A DNA stretch of 64,000 bases from JAKANT01 sp035502095 (GCA_035502095.1 DATJUX010000021.1:6435-70434), one strand, 5' to 3'; shown: positions 1 to 9,197, counted from the first letter of the stretch. Notes: generated by a model not told the origin, from the letters alone. Made by a program: numbers and translations.

Positions 1-2
1 TC

Positions 3-1490
3 GAGGCGACGATCGCGCAGCTGCAGGCGCGGCTGCAATCCGACAAGCTCACGACGCGAGCGCTGACCAACGCCTATCTCGGCCGCATCGAGGAGATCGA
101 CCGGCGCGGGCCGAAGCTGAGTTCGGTCATCGAGCTGAATCCCGATGCGATGGCGCTTGCCGCCGAACTGGACCGCGAACGCAAGGCGGGCAATGTGCGC
201 GGCCCGCTGCACGGCATTCCCATCCTGCTCAAGGACAACATCGCGACCGCCGATCGGATGGCCACGACGGCCGGCTCCCTTGCCTTGGTCGGTGCCAGGC
301 CTCCGCGCGATGCGTTCGTGGCGGCCAGGCTGCGCGCCGCGGGGGCGCTGATCCTCGGCAAGACCAACCTGAGCGAATGGGCGAACATCCGCTCGCCGCG
401 GTCGACCAGTGGCTGGAGCGCACGCGGCGGGTTGACGCGCAATCCTTATGCGCTCGATCGCAACGCAAGCGGGTCGAGCTCCGGCACCGCGGTCGCCATC
501 GCGGCGAACCTCGCTACCGCGGGCATTGGGACGGAGACCGATGGGTCGATCGTCTCGCCGGCTTCGATCTGCGGCATCGTCGGGCTCAAGCCGACGGTCG
601 GACTCGTCAGTCGCGACGGCATCGTGCCGATTTCGCAATCGCAGGACACGGCGGGACCGATGACGCGATCGGTTGCAGACGCGGCGATCCTGCTGTCCGC
701 AATCGCCGGCTCGGATTCGCACGACGCCGCGACACAGGGCGCATCCGCGCCGCCCGACTACATGCAGGCGCTCGATGCGAACGGATTGCGTGGCGCCCGC
801 CTGGGCGCAGTGCGCAATCTGCGCAACCTTCACCCCGGGGTCGTGACCCTGTTCGAGGCGCAACTGGAGGTCCTGCGTGCCGCCGGCGCGGAACTGGTCG
901 ATCCCGTCGAAGTCCGGAACATGGACAGCATCGATCCCTATGAGATGGAAGTCCTGCTGACCGAGCTCAAAGCGGGGCTCGATGTGTACCTTGCCGAATT
1001 CGGAAGCGGCGCTGCCGTCAAGAGTCTCGCGGACGTGATCGCGTTCAACGAGGCGAACCGCGCGCGCGAGATGGCGTTCTTCGGCCAGGAGTTCTTCGTG
1101 CAAGCGCAGGCAAAGGGGGATCTCACGAGCCCCGCGTTCCTCGAAGCTCTCGCCAGCAGCCGGCGGCTCGCGCGCGCCGAAGGCCTGGACGCCGCCTTCG
1201 CGCAGCATCGTGTCGACGCACTCGTTGCGCCGACCGGAGGCATGGCTTGGCTGACCGATCCGGTCAACGGCGATGCCACCACGGGCAGCTTCTCGACGCC
1301 CGCCGCGGTTGCCGGCTATCCCCATCTGACGGTTCCGATGGGCTTTGTCGCCGGACTGCCGGTTGCACTCTCGTTGGTCGGACCGGCCTGGTCCGAGGCG
1401 AAGCTGCTGCGTTACGGCTTCGCATTCGAACAGGCGACCCACGCGCGGCGCGCCCCGGCGTTCCCGCGCTCGGTGACGCCGCAGGCGTGA
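3..1490 (+). CDS. Amidase (amidase signature family), 5' partial
   Basis: Amidase signature (AS) family hydrolase that cleaves an amide to acid and ammonia; the physiological substrate is not evident. The reading frame is open to the left edge, so the N-terminus, and any signal peptide, is missing; 495 residues are visible. The AS Ser-cisSer-Lys triad can be placed: Lys in HGIPILLKDNI (about visible residue 77), the Gly/Ser-rich stretch SGSSSGTAVAI (about 157-167) and the nucleophile Ser in TETDGSIVSPAS (about 182). The C-terminal part ends with the usual ...GLPVALSLVGPAW segment. It resembles secreted or peptide-type amidases of Proteobacteria more than GatA, because no gatB or gatC is nearby. 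The next gene follows after 65 bp and is functionally unrelated. Confidence 0.9.
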   Translation, partial: EATIAQLQARLQSDKLTTRALTNAYLGRIEEIDRRGPKLSSVIELNPDAMALAAELDRERKAGNVRGPLHGIPILLKDNIATADRMATTAGSLALVGARPPRDAFVAARLRAAGALILGKTNLSEWANIRSPRSTSGWSARGGLTRNPYALDRNASGSSSGTAVAIAANLATAGIGTETDGSIVSPASICGIVGLKPTVGLVSRDGIVPISQSQDTAGPMTRSVADAAILLSAIAGSDSHDAATQGASAPPDYMQALDANGLRGARLGAVRNLRNLHPGVVTLFEAQLEVLRAAGAELVDPVEVRNMDSIDPYEMEVLLTELKAGLDVYLAEFGSGAAVKSLADVIAFNEANRAREMAFFGQEFFVQAQAKGDLTSPAFLEALASSRRLARAEGLDAAFAQHRVDALVAPTGGMAWLTDPVNGDATTGSFSTPAAVAGYPHLTVPMGFVAGLPVALSLVGPAWSEAKLLRYGFAFEQATHARRAPAFPRSVTPQA

Positions 1491-1555
1491 GGCGGGCGAG
1501 AAAGCCATAATTCCCGCCTGCTCGATCGTGCCGGCCTCGATTCGGCCCAGCAATC

Positions 1556-2989
1556 ATGAAGGTCAAAGCCCCGCTGCGTCTCACGCTGCTTTCCGTGCGT
1601 GACCTGCTGGTGACGAGCGCGCCTTTCATCGTCATCGCGGTGGTCCTTCTGGCGCTGGCCTACGTCTGGCTCAAGCCGAACCCGCCCAGGCACGTCGTGC
1701 TCGCGACCGGCCCGGACCAGGGCGCCTATGCGGAGTTCGGCAAACGCTACGCGGCCGAGCTCAAGCGCTACGGCATCGAGGTCAAGCTCAGGTCGACCGG
1801 GGGCGCGACCGAAAACCTGCGCCTGCTGAAGGACCCCAAGGAGGACGTCGACCTGGCGTTCGTCCAGGGCGGCGCGAGCGAAGCGCTGCACGCGTCCGAT
1901 GAACAAAACGACGGCATCGAACTGCAGTCGCTGGGCGGGCTGTTCTACGAGCCGGTCTGGATCTTCTATCGCGAGGACGCCGCGCGCAAGGTGCTGGGAC
2001 CCGGCAAACGCGGGCTCGAGCCGGCGCCGGTGCTGACCGAACTCTCCCAGTTCAAGACTCTGCGCATCAACGCCGGCGCCCGCGGCAGCGGCACCGGCAA
2101 TCTCATGCGCAAGGTGCTGTACGCCAACGGCATCGATCGCGACACGCTCAACCTGAGCCGGCTCGAGCCCACGCCGGCGGTCGTGGCGCTCCTGGAAGGC
2201 GAGGTCGATGCGGTGATGTTCGTTTCGGCACCGGAATCGCCGCTGATCCAGATGCTCCTGATGACGCCCGGGATCCGCCTGTTCGACTTCGTACAGAATG
2301 AAGCGTACGCGCGCCGGTTCGCCTTTCTCACCGCGCTGACACTGCCGCGCGGCGTGGTCGACCTCGCCAAGGACGTGCCGCCCACCGATGTTCACCTGGT
2401 CGCGGCGACCTCGACGCTGGTCACGCGCTCGACCACGCATCCGGCGATCCTGCAACTGTTCGTCCAGACTGCGCAGCGTGTCCACGGCGGCACCGGTTGG
2501 TTTGCCCGCGCCGGACAGTTCCCGGTCGGCCAGGACCCGGAACGGCCGCTCGCCTCGGAGGCGGCGCGTTTCTACCGCAATGGTGCGCCGGTCCTGCAGC
2601 GGTACCTGCCCTTCGGGATCGCCAACCTGATCGACCGGATGTGGGTCGCCCTGGTTTCCATCATCGCCGTGCTGATTCCGTTGTCGCGCCTGGTGCCGCC
2701 GATCTACCAGTTCCGCATCCGCTCGCGTGTGTTCCGATGGTACGGGCGGCTGCGGCGCATCGAGGAAGCCGCGGCCGCCGGTTCGGTGGCGCCGGTCAAG
2801 CTGATCGAGGAACTCGACGAGATCGAAACGCGTGTCGAGCGGGTGACGGTGCCGCTTTCGCACGCGGACGAGCTGTACGCGCTGCGTGGCCACATCGACA
2901 TGGTGCGCGATCGCCTGCGTACGAGCGCCAGGAACACCTCCGAGATCCCGGACCGCAGCCCCGCGATCGATCCTTCCGCCGCGCAATAG
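1556..2989 (+). CDS. TAXI-family TRAP solute-binding subunit, membrane anchored
   Basis: 477-residue protein of the TAXI (TRAP-associated extracytoplasmic immunogenic) solute-binding family. An N-terminal membrane segment (about residues 21-41) is followed by the binding domain that starts HVVLATGPDQGAYAEFGKRY and continues with STGGATENLRLL and DVDLAFVQGG, both typical of TAXI proteins. A second hydrophobic segment (about 358-385, ending IPLSRLVPPIYQF) precedes a charged, probably coiled-coil tail (RRIEEAAAAG...KLIEELDEIETRVERV). The fold therefore appears tethered at both ends with a cytoplasmic C-terminal helix, as in orphan TAXI proteins that lack a neighbouring DctQM permease. No permease gene is present in the window, so transport versus sensing is undecided. 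Confidence 0.85.
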   Translation: MKVKAPLRLTLLSVRDLLVTSAPFIVIAVVLLALAYVWLKPNPPRHVVLATGPDQGAYAEFGKRYAAELKRYGIEVKLRSTGGATENLRLLKDPKEDVDLAFVQGGASEALHASDEQNDGIELQSLGGLFYEPVWIFYREDAARKVLGPGKRGLEPAPVLTELSQFKTLRINAGARGSGTGNLMRKVLYANGIDRDTLNLSRLEPTPAVVALLEGEVDAVMFVSAPESPLIQMLLMTPGIRLFDFVQNEAYARRFAFLTALTLPRGVVDLAKDVPPTDVHLVAATSTLVTRSTTHPAILQLFVQTAQRVHGGTGWFARAGQFPVGQDPERPLASEAARFYRNGAPVLQRYLPFGIANLIDRMWVALVSIIAVLIPLSRLVPPIYQFRIRSRVFRWYGRLRRIEEAAAAGSVAPVKLIEELDEIETRVERVTVPLSHADELYALRGHIDMVRDRLRTSARNTSEIPDRSPAIDPSAAQ

Positions 2990-3168
2990 GCCCGGCCTCC
3001 GCCGTCGCGCGGCCGGCCCGAACTGCCGATCGGCGGCGCCTCTTTGCCCGATCTGGCGCGGCTTTACGGCGCTTTTCCCCGGGTAGCGCGCCGTCGGCGG
3101 GCACCAACATCTTCCTTCCTCGTCACCGCGCGTTCGGCCGCCGTGTGCGCCGCCGCCTTGATCTGCCG

Positions 3169-3531
3169 ATGGACGTCTCCGACTTCGCTTCGATCCACAA
3201 CCACCACGAGCGCGCCGTGATGGAGGAAGTGCTCGCCCAATCGAAGATCCGTCCGAGTGTCGAGGCGCGGCTGCTCGCCGACATCGCATGCGTGGCGCTG
3301 AACCAGCTGCCGCCGCGTTATATCCGCCACGACGTCGACTTCAACTTCTATCTCACCGCCGCCGAGCGCGACCACAACGCGCAGCAGGTGCGCGATGCGG
3401 TGGCCTACGCGTTCGACTTCGTCGTCGCGCGCACGCGCATGCGACTGCCGCGCAACGGGCCGCAGACCGCCGTCGTCACCCGCGTCGCGCGCCGCCTGGT
3501 CGCGCGCCAGCGGTCCTCCGGACGAACCTAG
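3169..3531 (+). CDS. ComFB-domain protein
   Basis: 120-residue protein with the core of the late-competence protein ComFB family: the run ALNQLPPRYIRHDVDFNFYL and the C-terminal half AERDHNAQQVRDAVAYAFDFV. The start ATG (MDVSDFASIHNHHERAVMEEVL) gives the family's usual length. ComFB-type proteins of cyanobacteria have been reported as cyclic-dinucleotide receptors; whether this one binds a nucleotide is inference only. The Cys residues often found just before the ALNxLPPRY motif in Bacillus ComFB are reduced to a single Cys here. Its stop codon lies 1 bp from the inferred ancestral stop of the convergent YafY-type pseudogene. Confidence 0.8.
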   Translation: MDVSDFASIHNHHERAVMEEVLAQSKIRPSVEARLLADIACVALNQLPPRYIRHDVDFNFYLTAAERDHNAQQVRDAVAYAFDFVVARTRMRLPRNGPQTAVVTRVARRLVARQRSSGRT

Positions 3532-3532
3532 G

Positions 3533-4207
3533 TCAGCGCTCCTCCATCTTGCGCAGGAAATCTCGAGGCGCTTGCCGATTCGTCGGCGAAGCGTTCCTCG
3601 AGGCGGCGCAGGCCGGCGATGCGATCGAGGCGGAAATTGCGGAAGTCCTGCCGCAGTTCGCACCAGGCAGCCACCGACCACGCATCGCCCCAGGAGAAGA
3701 TGCCGAGCGGCCGCACGCGCCGTTTGATGCTGCCGTGGCCGTCGCGGTTGTCGAGTGCGATCAGGTGGCGCGCGCCGATGGCGCGCGGAACGTCTCGAGC
3801 CGTTCGCCCGGAACCTGGTCGACAAAGAAGCCGGGCGCACACAGGCGCGCGCCTTCGAGCGCGGCGCGCTTTTCGCGCGGCAGCGCGCCGGCGATCTCGG
3901 CCAGTGCCGAGCGGGCGCCGTTGGCCAGGCCCGGGCCGCCCCACGACTCGGCGAACCACGCACCGATCACCAGCGCGTCGACTTCATCGAAGTTGAACAT
4001 GAGAGGGGGCAGGTCGAAACTGGCCGGGATGCGATAACCGACGCCGGCTTCATCGTTGATCGGAACCCCGGTCCCGACCAGGTCGGCCACGTCGCGGTAG
4101 ATCGTGCGCTCGGAGACTTGGAGCCATTGCGCGAGCTGCGTGGCGGTGGTGAGACGGCGGCCGCGCAGGTACTGCACGATCTCGCACAGCCGGTCGGCGC
4201 GTCGCAT
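3533..4207 (-). pseudogene. YafY/WYL-type HTH transcriptional regulator, two frameshifts
   Basis: The first 130 or so codons from the ATG at 4207 encode a clear YafY-family DeoR-like HTH (RADRLCEIVQYLRGRR...SERTIYRDVADL) and the start of the linker domain. The frame then runs out at a TGA near 3761. The homologous sequence continues one base out of register from about 3780 (IGARHLIALDNRDGHGS, then RPLGIFSWGDAW, CELRQDFRNFRLDRI; a WYL domain). Near 3560-3568 it shifts again to the natural family ending DFLRKMEER with a stop at 3533-3535. Both breaks look like loss of one G (expected gcGgcc and gaGgat). It could be a real decayed gene or two consensus errors in the assembly. If intact it would be a repressor-type regulator, perhaps sensing a small ligand through WYL. 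Confidence 0.8.
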
Positions 4208-4531
4208 CGGCCGTCAGCGCGAAGCTCACGCCTTGCGGACGGCGCGGGCGGCGGTTATGCCGCTCGCCTGGCTCTTGCGCTGGCGAGAAGTGCCACCATG
4301 GCAGCGCCTCGCCCGTGCGCGCCTGTGACATTGTCCGCGCTGACGCGCAACATTGCACGCCGCGCATCCTGCTGCCGTCGTGCTGACAACGTCGTTTCAG
4401 CAGGCCTGTTGCATGAAGCACCCGGATTTCGCCGTCCAGGGCGCGCTTCGTGCAGTGCGTCGCACGTCGCGCGCCCGGACCAGCCGGAGCGGCCATACTG
4501 CGCCTCACGCCGACTCTGCCGAATCATCGCC
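4208..4531. other. 324-bp intergenic region between divergent genes
   Basis: This stretch separates the start of the YafY-type pseudogene (minus strand) from the GIN-domain gene (plus strand) and must hold both promoters if both are transcribed. Short open frames exist here but none has a recognisable protein or a good ribosome site. I see no convincing -10/-35 pair, palindrome or RNA. Confidence 0.4.
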
Positions 4532-5293
4532 ATGAATCCGTTGCGCCGATTGCTGAACCAGGGCCTGATCGCGGTTGCCTGCCTCGTGTCTCTGTTCCCG
4601 CTGCGCGCCGCGCTCGCGGCAACCGTGGTGGTCGGCAGCGGATCGATGGTCGACGGGTCGGGCACCATGATCGACGACGCGCGCGCCGTGTCCGGCTACA
4701 CACGGGTCGTGGTTTCCGCACCGGTCGAAGTGCAGCTCAAGCACACCGGCGCGGAGAAGGCGGTCGTGCACGCCGACGACAACATCGCGACGCTGATCGA
4801 GACCCGCGTCGAGGGCGGCTGGCTGCACATCGAGACGACCAAGGACGTCTCGTTTCGCACCCGCAACAAGATCTTCGTCGTAGTGGAATTCAAGCAGCTC
4901 GATGCGCTCCGCGTCGACGGCTCCGGGGACGTGCTCGCCGACGACATCAAGGCGGGGATCTTCGAAGGCGTCATCCATGGCTCGGGCAACGTCAGGATCG
5001 CCAGGCTCGAGGCCGACACCGTCGCCGTCTCCATCGCCGGCAGCGGCAACTTCAATGCGCGCGGGCGCGCCGACAAGGTCGGTTTCGTGATCGAAGGATC
5101 GGGCGACGTCCTGGCCGAGGATCTGCTGGCCAAGTCCGCCGCGGTGCGCATCGCCGGCAGCGGCGACGCGCGCGTCAACGCAACCGAAACCCTGCAAGCG
5201 CGCATCGCCGGATCGGGCGACGTCCGTTATCGCGGCTCACCGCAGGTCGACAAGAAGATCGCGGGCTCGGGCGAAGTCAAGCCGCTGCACTAG
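4532..5293 (+). CDS. Exported GIN-domain (DUF2807) protein
   Basis: 253-residue protein starting MNPLRRLLNQGLI with a hydrophobic segment ending ALAA that reads as a Sec signal peptide (about residues 1-29). The mature part is a putative auto-transporter-adhesin head GIN domain: a right-handed beta-helix-type repeat with regularly spaced G-S-G motifs (DGSGDVLADD, HGSGNVRIAR, AGSGNFNARG, EGSGDVLAED, AGSGDARVNA, AGSGDVRYRG, AGSGEVKPLH). Such proteins are periplasmic or surface located and of unknown role. The gene stands alone and is followed after 10 bp by a strong GC-rich hairpin. Confidence 0.85.
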   Translation: MNPLRRLLNQGLIAVACLVSLFPLRAALAATVVVGSGSMVDGSGTMIDDARAVSGYTRVVVSAPVEVQLKHTGAEKAVVHADDNIATLIETRVEGGWLHIETTKDVSFRTRNKIFVVVEFKQLDALRVDGSGDVLADDIKAGIFEGVIHGSGNVRIARLEADTVAVSIAGSGNFNARGRADKVGFVIEGSGDVLAEDLLAKSAAVRIAGSGDARVNATETLQARIAGSGDVRYRGSPQVDKKIAGSGEVKPLH

Positions 5294-5302
5294 CCCCGAA
5301 CG

Positions 5303-5326
5303 CCCTCCCCCGCGGGCGGGGGAGGG
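5303..5326. repeat. GC-rich palindromic intergenic hairpin (copy 1)
   Basis: Perfect 11-bp arms ccctcccccgc / gcgggggaggg separated by 2 bp, placed between the converging GIN-domain gene and glcF. It may act as a bidirectional terminator although there is no U-tract. Hairpins with closely related arms are at 45943-45967, 11237-11265 and 62548-62574. Confidence 0.7.
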
Positions 5327-5336
5327 GATGGTCGCT

Positions 5337-6563
5337 CTAGTTCGCCAGGCGGCGATCCAGCCATTCGATCCAGTGCTCCACGCGGGTCGCGGTGCCGCTC
5401 TGCAGGTGCGTGATGCAGCCCACGTTGGCCGACAGGATGGCAGCCGGCTCCGGCGCCTGCAAATTGCCGAGCTTGCGGTCGCGCAGGCGATACGCGAGCT
5501 CGGGCTGGAGCACCGAATACGTTCCGGCCGATCCGCAGCAGAGATGGCTCTCGCCGACGGGGGCGACCTCGGCGCCGAGCGCACCCAGCATGCCTTCGAC
5601 GACGCCGCTGATCTTCTGCCCGTGCTGCAAAGTGCAGGGCGGATGGAACACGACGCGCTCGGCCGCGGCGTCTGGCCTCAGCCGCGCCTGCAGCGACCCG
5701 ATCAGGGCGGGCAGGAGCTCCGCCAGGTCACGCGTCAGGTCGGCAATGCGCCGTGCCTTTTCGGCGTAGGCGGCATCGTTGCGCAGGAGATGACCGTATT
5801 CCTTCACCATCGCGCCGCAGCCGCTCGCGTTCATCACGATCGCTTCCGCACCGGCCTCCACGTGCGGCCACCACGCGTCGATGTTGGCGCGCATGTCGGA
5901 TGCGCCGCCGGAGTGGTCGTTCAGATGATGGCGGATCGCCCCGCAGCAGCCCGCGTCCGTCGCCATCACCACCTCGATGCCCAGTGCATCGAGCACCCGC
6001 GCCGTCGCCGCGTTGATGTTCGGCAGCATCGACGGCTGCACGCAGCCGGCCAGCAGCAGCATCTTGCGCGGATGCCGGCGCGTGGGCCAGGTTCCGGTGT
6101 GCTGCCGCCGCGGCACCTTGTTGCGGAACGTCGCCGGCAACAGTGGCCGCACGAGTTGACCGAACTTCAACGCCGGGCCGAAGGCGGCGCTCGTAAGCCC
6201 TTCCTTCAAAGCACTGCGCAGCATGCGGTCGCGCGCCGGGCGCGGCACCTGCTGCTCGACGACGTGGCGTCCGATGTCGACCAGCCGCCCGTACTGGACA
6301 CCCGAGGGGCACGTCGTCTCGCAGTTGCGGCAGGTGAGGCAGCGATCGAGGTGCAACTGCGTGGTCGCCGTCGGTGCCCTGCCTTCGAGCACCTGCTTGA
6401 TCAGGTAGATCCGGCCGCGCGGTCCGTCGAGTTCGTCGCCGAGGAGCTGATACGTCGGGCACGTCGCGGTGCAGAAGCCGCAGTGCACGCACTTGCGCAG
6501 GATCGCGTCGGCTTCCTTGCCGTCGGGCGTGTCGCGGATCCACTCAGCGAGATTCGTTTGCAT
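5337..6563 (-). CDS. glcF: Glycolate oxidase iron-sulfur subunit
   Basis: 408-residue GlcF (E. coli GlcF is about the same length). Glycolate oxidase (GlcDEF) oxidises glycolate to glyoxylate and passes electrons to the respiratory chain at the inner membrane. Two [4Fe-4S] ferredoxin motifs are visible: CVHCGFCTATCPTY (from residue 24) and CLTCRNCETTCPSG. Two CCG cysteine-rich domains follow, with DAGCCGAIRHH and HLCCGSAGTYS. The ATG at 6563 (MQTNLAEWIRDTPDG) matches the family start. The gene lies 23 bp downstream of glcE and is the last of the glc operon on the minus strand. Confidence 0.95.
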   Translation of the reverse strand: MQTNLAEWIRDTPDGKEADAILRKCVHCGFCTATCPTYQLLGDELDGPRGRIYLIKQVLEGRAPTATTQLHLDRCLTCRNCETTCPSGVQYGRLVDIGRHVVEQQVPRPARDRMLRSALKEGLTSAAFGPALKFGQLVRPLLPATFRNKVPRRQHTGTWPTRRHPRKMLLLAGCVQPSMLPNINAATARVLDALGIEVVMATDAGCCGAIRHHLNDHSGGASDMRANIDAWWPHVEAGAEAIVMNASGCGAMVKEYGHLLRNDAAYAEKARRIADLTRDLAELLPALIGSLQARLRPDAAAERVVFHPPCTLQHGQKISGVVEGMLGALGAEVAPVGESHLCCGSAGTYSVLQPELAYRLRDRKLGNLQAPEPAAILSANVGCITHLQSGTATRVEHWIEWLDRRLAN

Positions 6564-6586
6564 GCGAAAGCGACGCGCGTCACCGC

Positions 6587-7663
6587 CTAGAGGTTTTCGT
6601 ACATCCGCCCGGGATTGAACAGCCCGTACGGGTCGAACTCCGCCTTCAGCCGCTTGTGGATCGCCAGGACCGGCGCCGCGAGCGGCGCGAACGCGCCGCC
6701 GCTCCGATCGCCGCCGCGAAACAGCGTCGCGTGGCCGCCCGCAGCCGCGGCGCGCTCGCGGACCTGCGCCGCCGGCGCGGTGGAGCGCAGCCAGCGCAAC
6801 GCGCCACCCCACTCGACGAACTGCTCGCCGTCGAGCGACAGGGGCGGCGCGGTCGAGGGCACCGAGAGCCGCCACAACGGCGCATTGACCGCGAAAAACG
6901 CGTGGGTGTGTTCGCGCACGCCGCGCCAGAACGCATCGGCGCGCGCGGGTTCGACGGTTTCGCCGCCGAGGCGCACCGCCGCGGCGTGCACCGCCGCGGC
7001 GGCGCCGGAGAGGCGCACGTGCAGCGTTCCGCCCCGCCACGCGGTCGCCGAGATCGGCAACGGCAGCGCCGCCCAGTCGTTGACACGGTCGAGCGCCGCG
7101 GATGCGTCGAGATCCATCCGCTGTGTCGCCTCGCACACCGCCTTGGGCAGCACCTTGAGCGACACCTCGACGATGATGCCGAGGATGCCCAGCGACCCGG
7201 CGAGCGCGCGCGCCACGTCGTAGCCGGCGACGTTCTTCATCACGGTGCCGCCGAACGACAGCAGCTGCCCGCGTCCGTCGATGAGCTTGGCACCGAGCAT
7301 GAAGTCGCGCACGCCGCCGTAAGTGGCGCCGAACGACGCGCGCCGCGGGCCCGCGAGCCCGGCGGCAACGCATCCGCCCACGGTCGCTCCCGCTCCGTAG
7401 TGCGGCGGCTCGAAGGGGAGCATCTGGCCGCGAACGTCCAGCGCCGACTCGAGTTCGGCGAGCGGCGTTCCGCAACGGACCGTCACCACGAGCTCGGTCG
7501 GTTCGTAGTCGACGATGCCGCTGTGCCCGCGCGGGTCGAGCACCTCGCCGCGCGGTGCGTTGCCGTAGAAATCCTTGGTGCCGCCGGCGCGGATCTGCAG
7601 CGGCTGCTTTCTCGCCGCCGCGGCACGCACCCGCCCGGCGAGCTCGTCGAGCATGTCTTGCAT
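6587..7663 (-). CDS. glcE: Glycolate oxidase FAD-binding subunit GlcE
   Basis: 358-residue protein with an N-terminal FAD-binding-4 (PCMH) domain: QIRAGGTKDFYG, DPRGHSGIVDYEPTELVV, GATVGGCVAAGLAGPRR and NVAGYDVARALAGSLG. It ends in the glcD-like C-terminal motif HKRLKAEFDPYGLFNPGRMY. The length fits E. coli GlcE. The start ATG at 7663 overlaps the glcD stop (TGATG), which implies translational coupling. It works with GlcD and GlcF in glycolate oxidation. Confidence 0.95.
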   Translation of the reverse strand: MQDMLDELAGRVRAAAARKQPLQIRAGGTKDFYGNAPRGEVLDPRGHSGIVDYEPTELVVTVRCGTPLAELESALDVRGQMLPFEPPHYGAGATVGGCVAAGLAGPRRASFGATYGGVRDFMLGAKLIDGRGQLLSFGGTVMKNVAGYDVARALAGSLGILGIIVEVSLKVLPKAVCEATQRMDLDASAALDRVNDWAALPLPISATAWRGGTLHVRLSGAAAAVHAAAVRLGGETVEPARADAFWRGVREHTHAFFAVNAPLWRLSVPSTAPPLSLDGEQFVEWGGALRWLRSTAPAAQVRERAAAAGGHATLFRGGDRSGGAFAPLAAPVLAIHKRLKAEFDPYGLFNPGRMYENL

Positions 7664-9186
7664 CAGAAGCGCGGCAGGTCGGGAAACCTCAGGTTGCCGC
7701 CGTGCACGTGCATCTTGCCGTACTCGGCGCAGCGCGCCAGCGTCGGAATCGCCTTGCCCGGATTGAGCAGGCCCGGCGGGTCGAAAGCGCGCTTGACCGC
7801 GAAAAACGCATCCAGCGTCGCGCGGTCGAACTGCTTGCACATCTGGTTGATCTTTTCGACGCCGACACCGTGCTCGCCGGTGACGGTGCCGCCCACCTCG
7901 ACCGAAAGTTCGAGGATGGCGAACCCGAACGCTTCCGCCCGCGCGACCGAATCCGGGTCGTTGGCGTCGAACATGATGAGCGGGTGCAGGTTGCCGTCGC
8001 CGGCGTGAAAGACGTTGGCGCAACGCAGCCCGTATTCGCCTTCCATCTTCTGGATCGCACGCAGCACGGCACCGAGCTTCTTGCGCGGAATCGTGCCGTC
8101 CATGCAGTAGTAGTCGGGCGAGATCCGTCCCACGGCGGGAAACGCGGCCTTGCGTCCGGCCCAGAAGCGCAGACGCTCGGCCTCGCTCTCGGAGACCTTG
8201 AGCCGCGTCGCGCCGCTGCCGTCGAGCACGGCCTTCATGCGGTCGATCTCCTCGTCGACCTCTTCCTGGGTTCCGTCCGACTCGATGAGCAGGATCGCCT
8301 CGGCATCCGTGTCGTAGCCCGCGTTGACGAAGGGTTCGACCGCACCTACGGCCGGCCGGTCCATCATCTCCATGCCCGACGGGATGATGCCGGCCCCGAT
8401 CACCGCGGCGACCGCGTCGCCGGCACGCTCGACATCATCGAACGAAGCCATGATCGCGCACGCGAACTGCGGCTTCGGCACGAGCTTCACCGTCGCCTGC
8501 GTGACCACCGCGAGCATGCCTTCGGAGCCGATCGCCAGCGCCAGCAGGTCCAGGCCGGGCGAATCGAGGCAACGACCGCCGAATTCCACGACGTCGCCTT
8601 CGATCGTGAGGGCGCGCACGCCGAGCACGTTGTGCACCGTCAGCCCGTATTTCAGGCAGTGCACGCCGCCCGAGTTCTCGGCGACGTTGCCGCCGATCGT
8701 GCAGGCGATCTGGCTCGACGGATCCGGCGCGTAATAGAGGCCGCATGGCGCCGCGGCCTCGGAGATCGCGAGATTGCGGACGCCCGGCTCGACCGTCGCC
8801 GTGCGGGCGCGCGGATCGATCTCGAGGATGCGATTGAACTTCGCCAGCGAAAGCACGACGCCTGCGCCATGCGGCAGTGCGCCGCCCGACAGGGATGTGC
8901 CCGCGCCGCGCGGAACGACCGGCACTTCCAGCGCGCGACAGCAGCGCAGCACCTGCTGCACCTGCGGCTCGGTTTCCGGGAGGACCACCACCATCGGCAG
9001 CTGACGGTACAGCGTCAACCCGTCGCACTCGTAGGGTCGCGTGTCTTCTTCGCGCCAGAGGATGCAGTGCGGGGGCAGGACCGCCCGCAGCGCGGCCACG
9101 ACCCGTCGCTGCCGCTCGGCGTCGACCGGTCCGGTGCCTTCGATGGATAGCGCGTCGGGGACCGCCAGTTCAGTCGGGGCGTTCAT
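7663..9186 (-). CDS. glcD: Glycolate oxidase subunit GlcD
   Basis: 507-residue FAD-linked oxidase, the catalytic subunit of glycolate oxidase. The FAD-binding PCMH domain shows VPRGAGTSLSGGALPHG and GGNVAENSGGVHCLKYG; the FAD-oxidase C domain shows HAGDGNLHPL and TGEHGVGVEKI, and the protein ends with the LLNPGKAIPTL box. The ATG at 9186 starts MNAPTELAVPDALS, and longer in-frame starts add only sequence from the upstream gene. It is downstream of a second FAD-linked oxidase (11 bp gap) and overlaps glcE. Confidence 0.95.
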   Translation of the reverse strand: MNAPTELAVPDALSIEGTGPVDAERQRRVVAALRAVLPPHCILWREEDTRPYECDGLTLYRQLPMVVVLPETEPQVQQVLRCCRALEVPVVPRGAGTSLSGGALPHGAGVVLSLAKFNRILEIDPRARTATVEPGVRNLAISEAAAPCGLYYAPDPSSQIACTIGGNVAENSGGVHCLKYGLTVHNVLGVRALTIEGDVVEFGGRCLDSPGLDLLALAIGSEGMLAVVTQATVKLVPKPQFACAIMASFDDVERAGDAVAAVIGAGIIPSGMEMMDRPAVGAVEPFVNAGYDTDAEAILLIESDGTQEEVDEEIDRMKAVLDGSGATRLKVSESEAERLRFWAGRKAAFPAVGRISPDYYCMDGTIPRKKLGAVLRAIQKMEGEYGLRCANVFHAGDGNLHPLIMFDANDPDSVARAEAFGFAILELSVEVGGTVTGEHGVGVEKINQMCKQFDRATLDAFFAVKRAFDPPGLLNPGKAIPTLARCAEYGKMHVHGGNLRFPDLPRF

Positions 9187-9197
9187 TGCGCAGGTCC

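Noticed and set aside
1412..3289. Long open frame on the minus strand opposite the TAXI gene (over 600 codons)
   Set aside because: It is an Arg/Gly/Asp-rich translation without domain content, opposite a gene with clear homology. This is the usual antisense openness of high-GC DNA. The same applies to the long antisense frames at about 27291-30572, 39401-42259 and 44297-47455.
4208..4531. Small open frames in the 324-bp gap as real genes
   Set aside because: No ribosome site, no recognisable domain, and composition similar to non-coding flanks.
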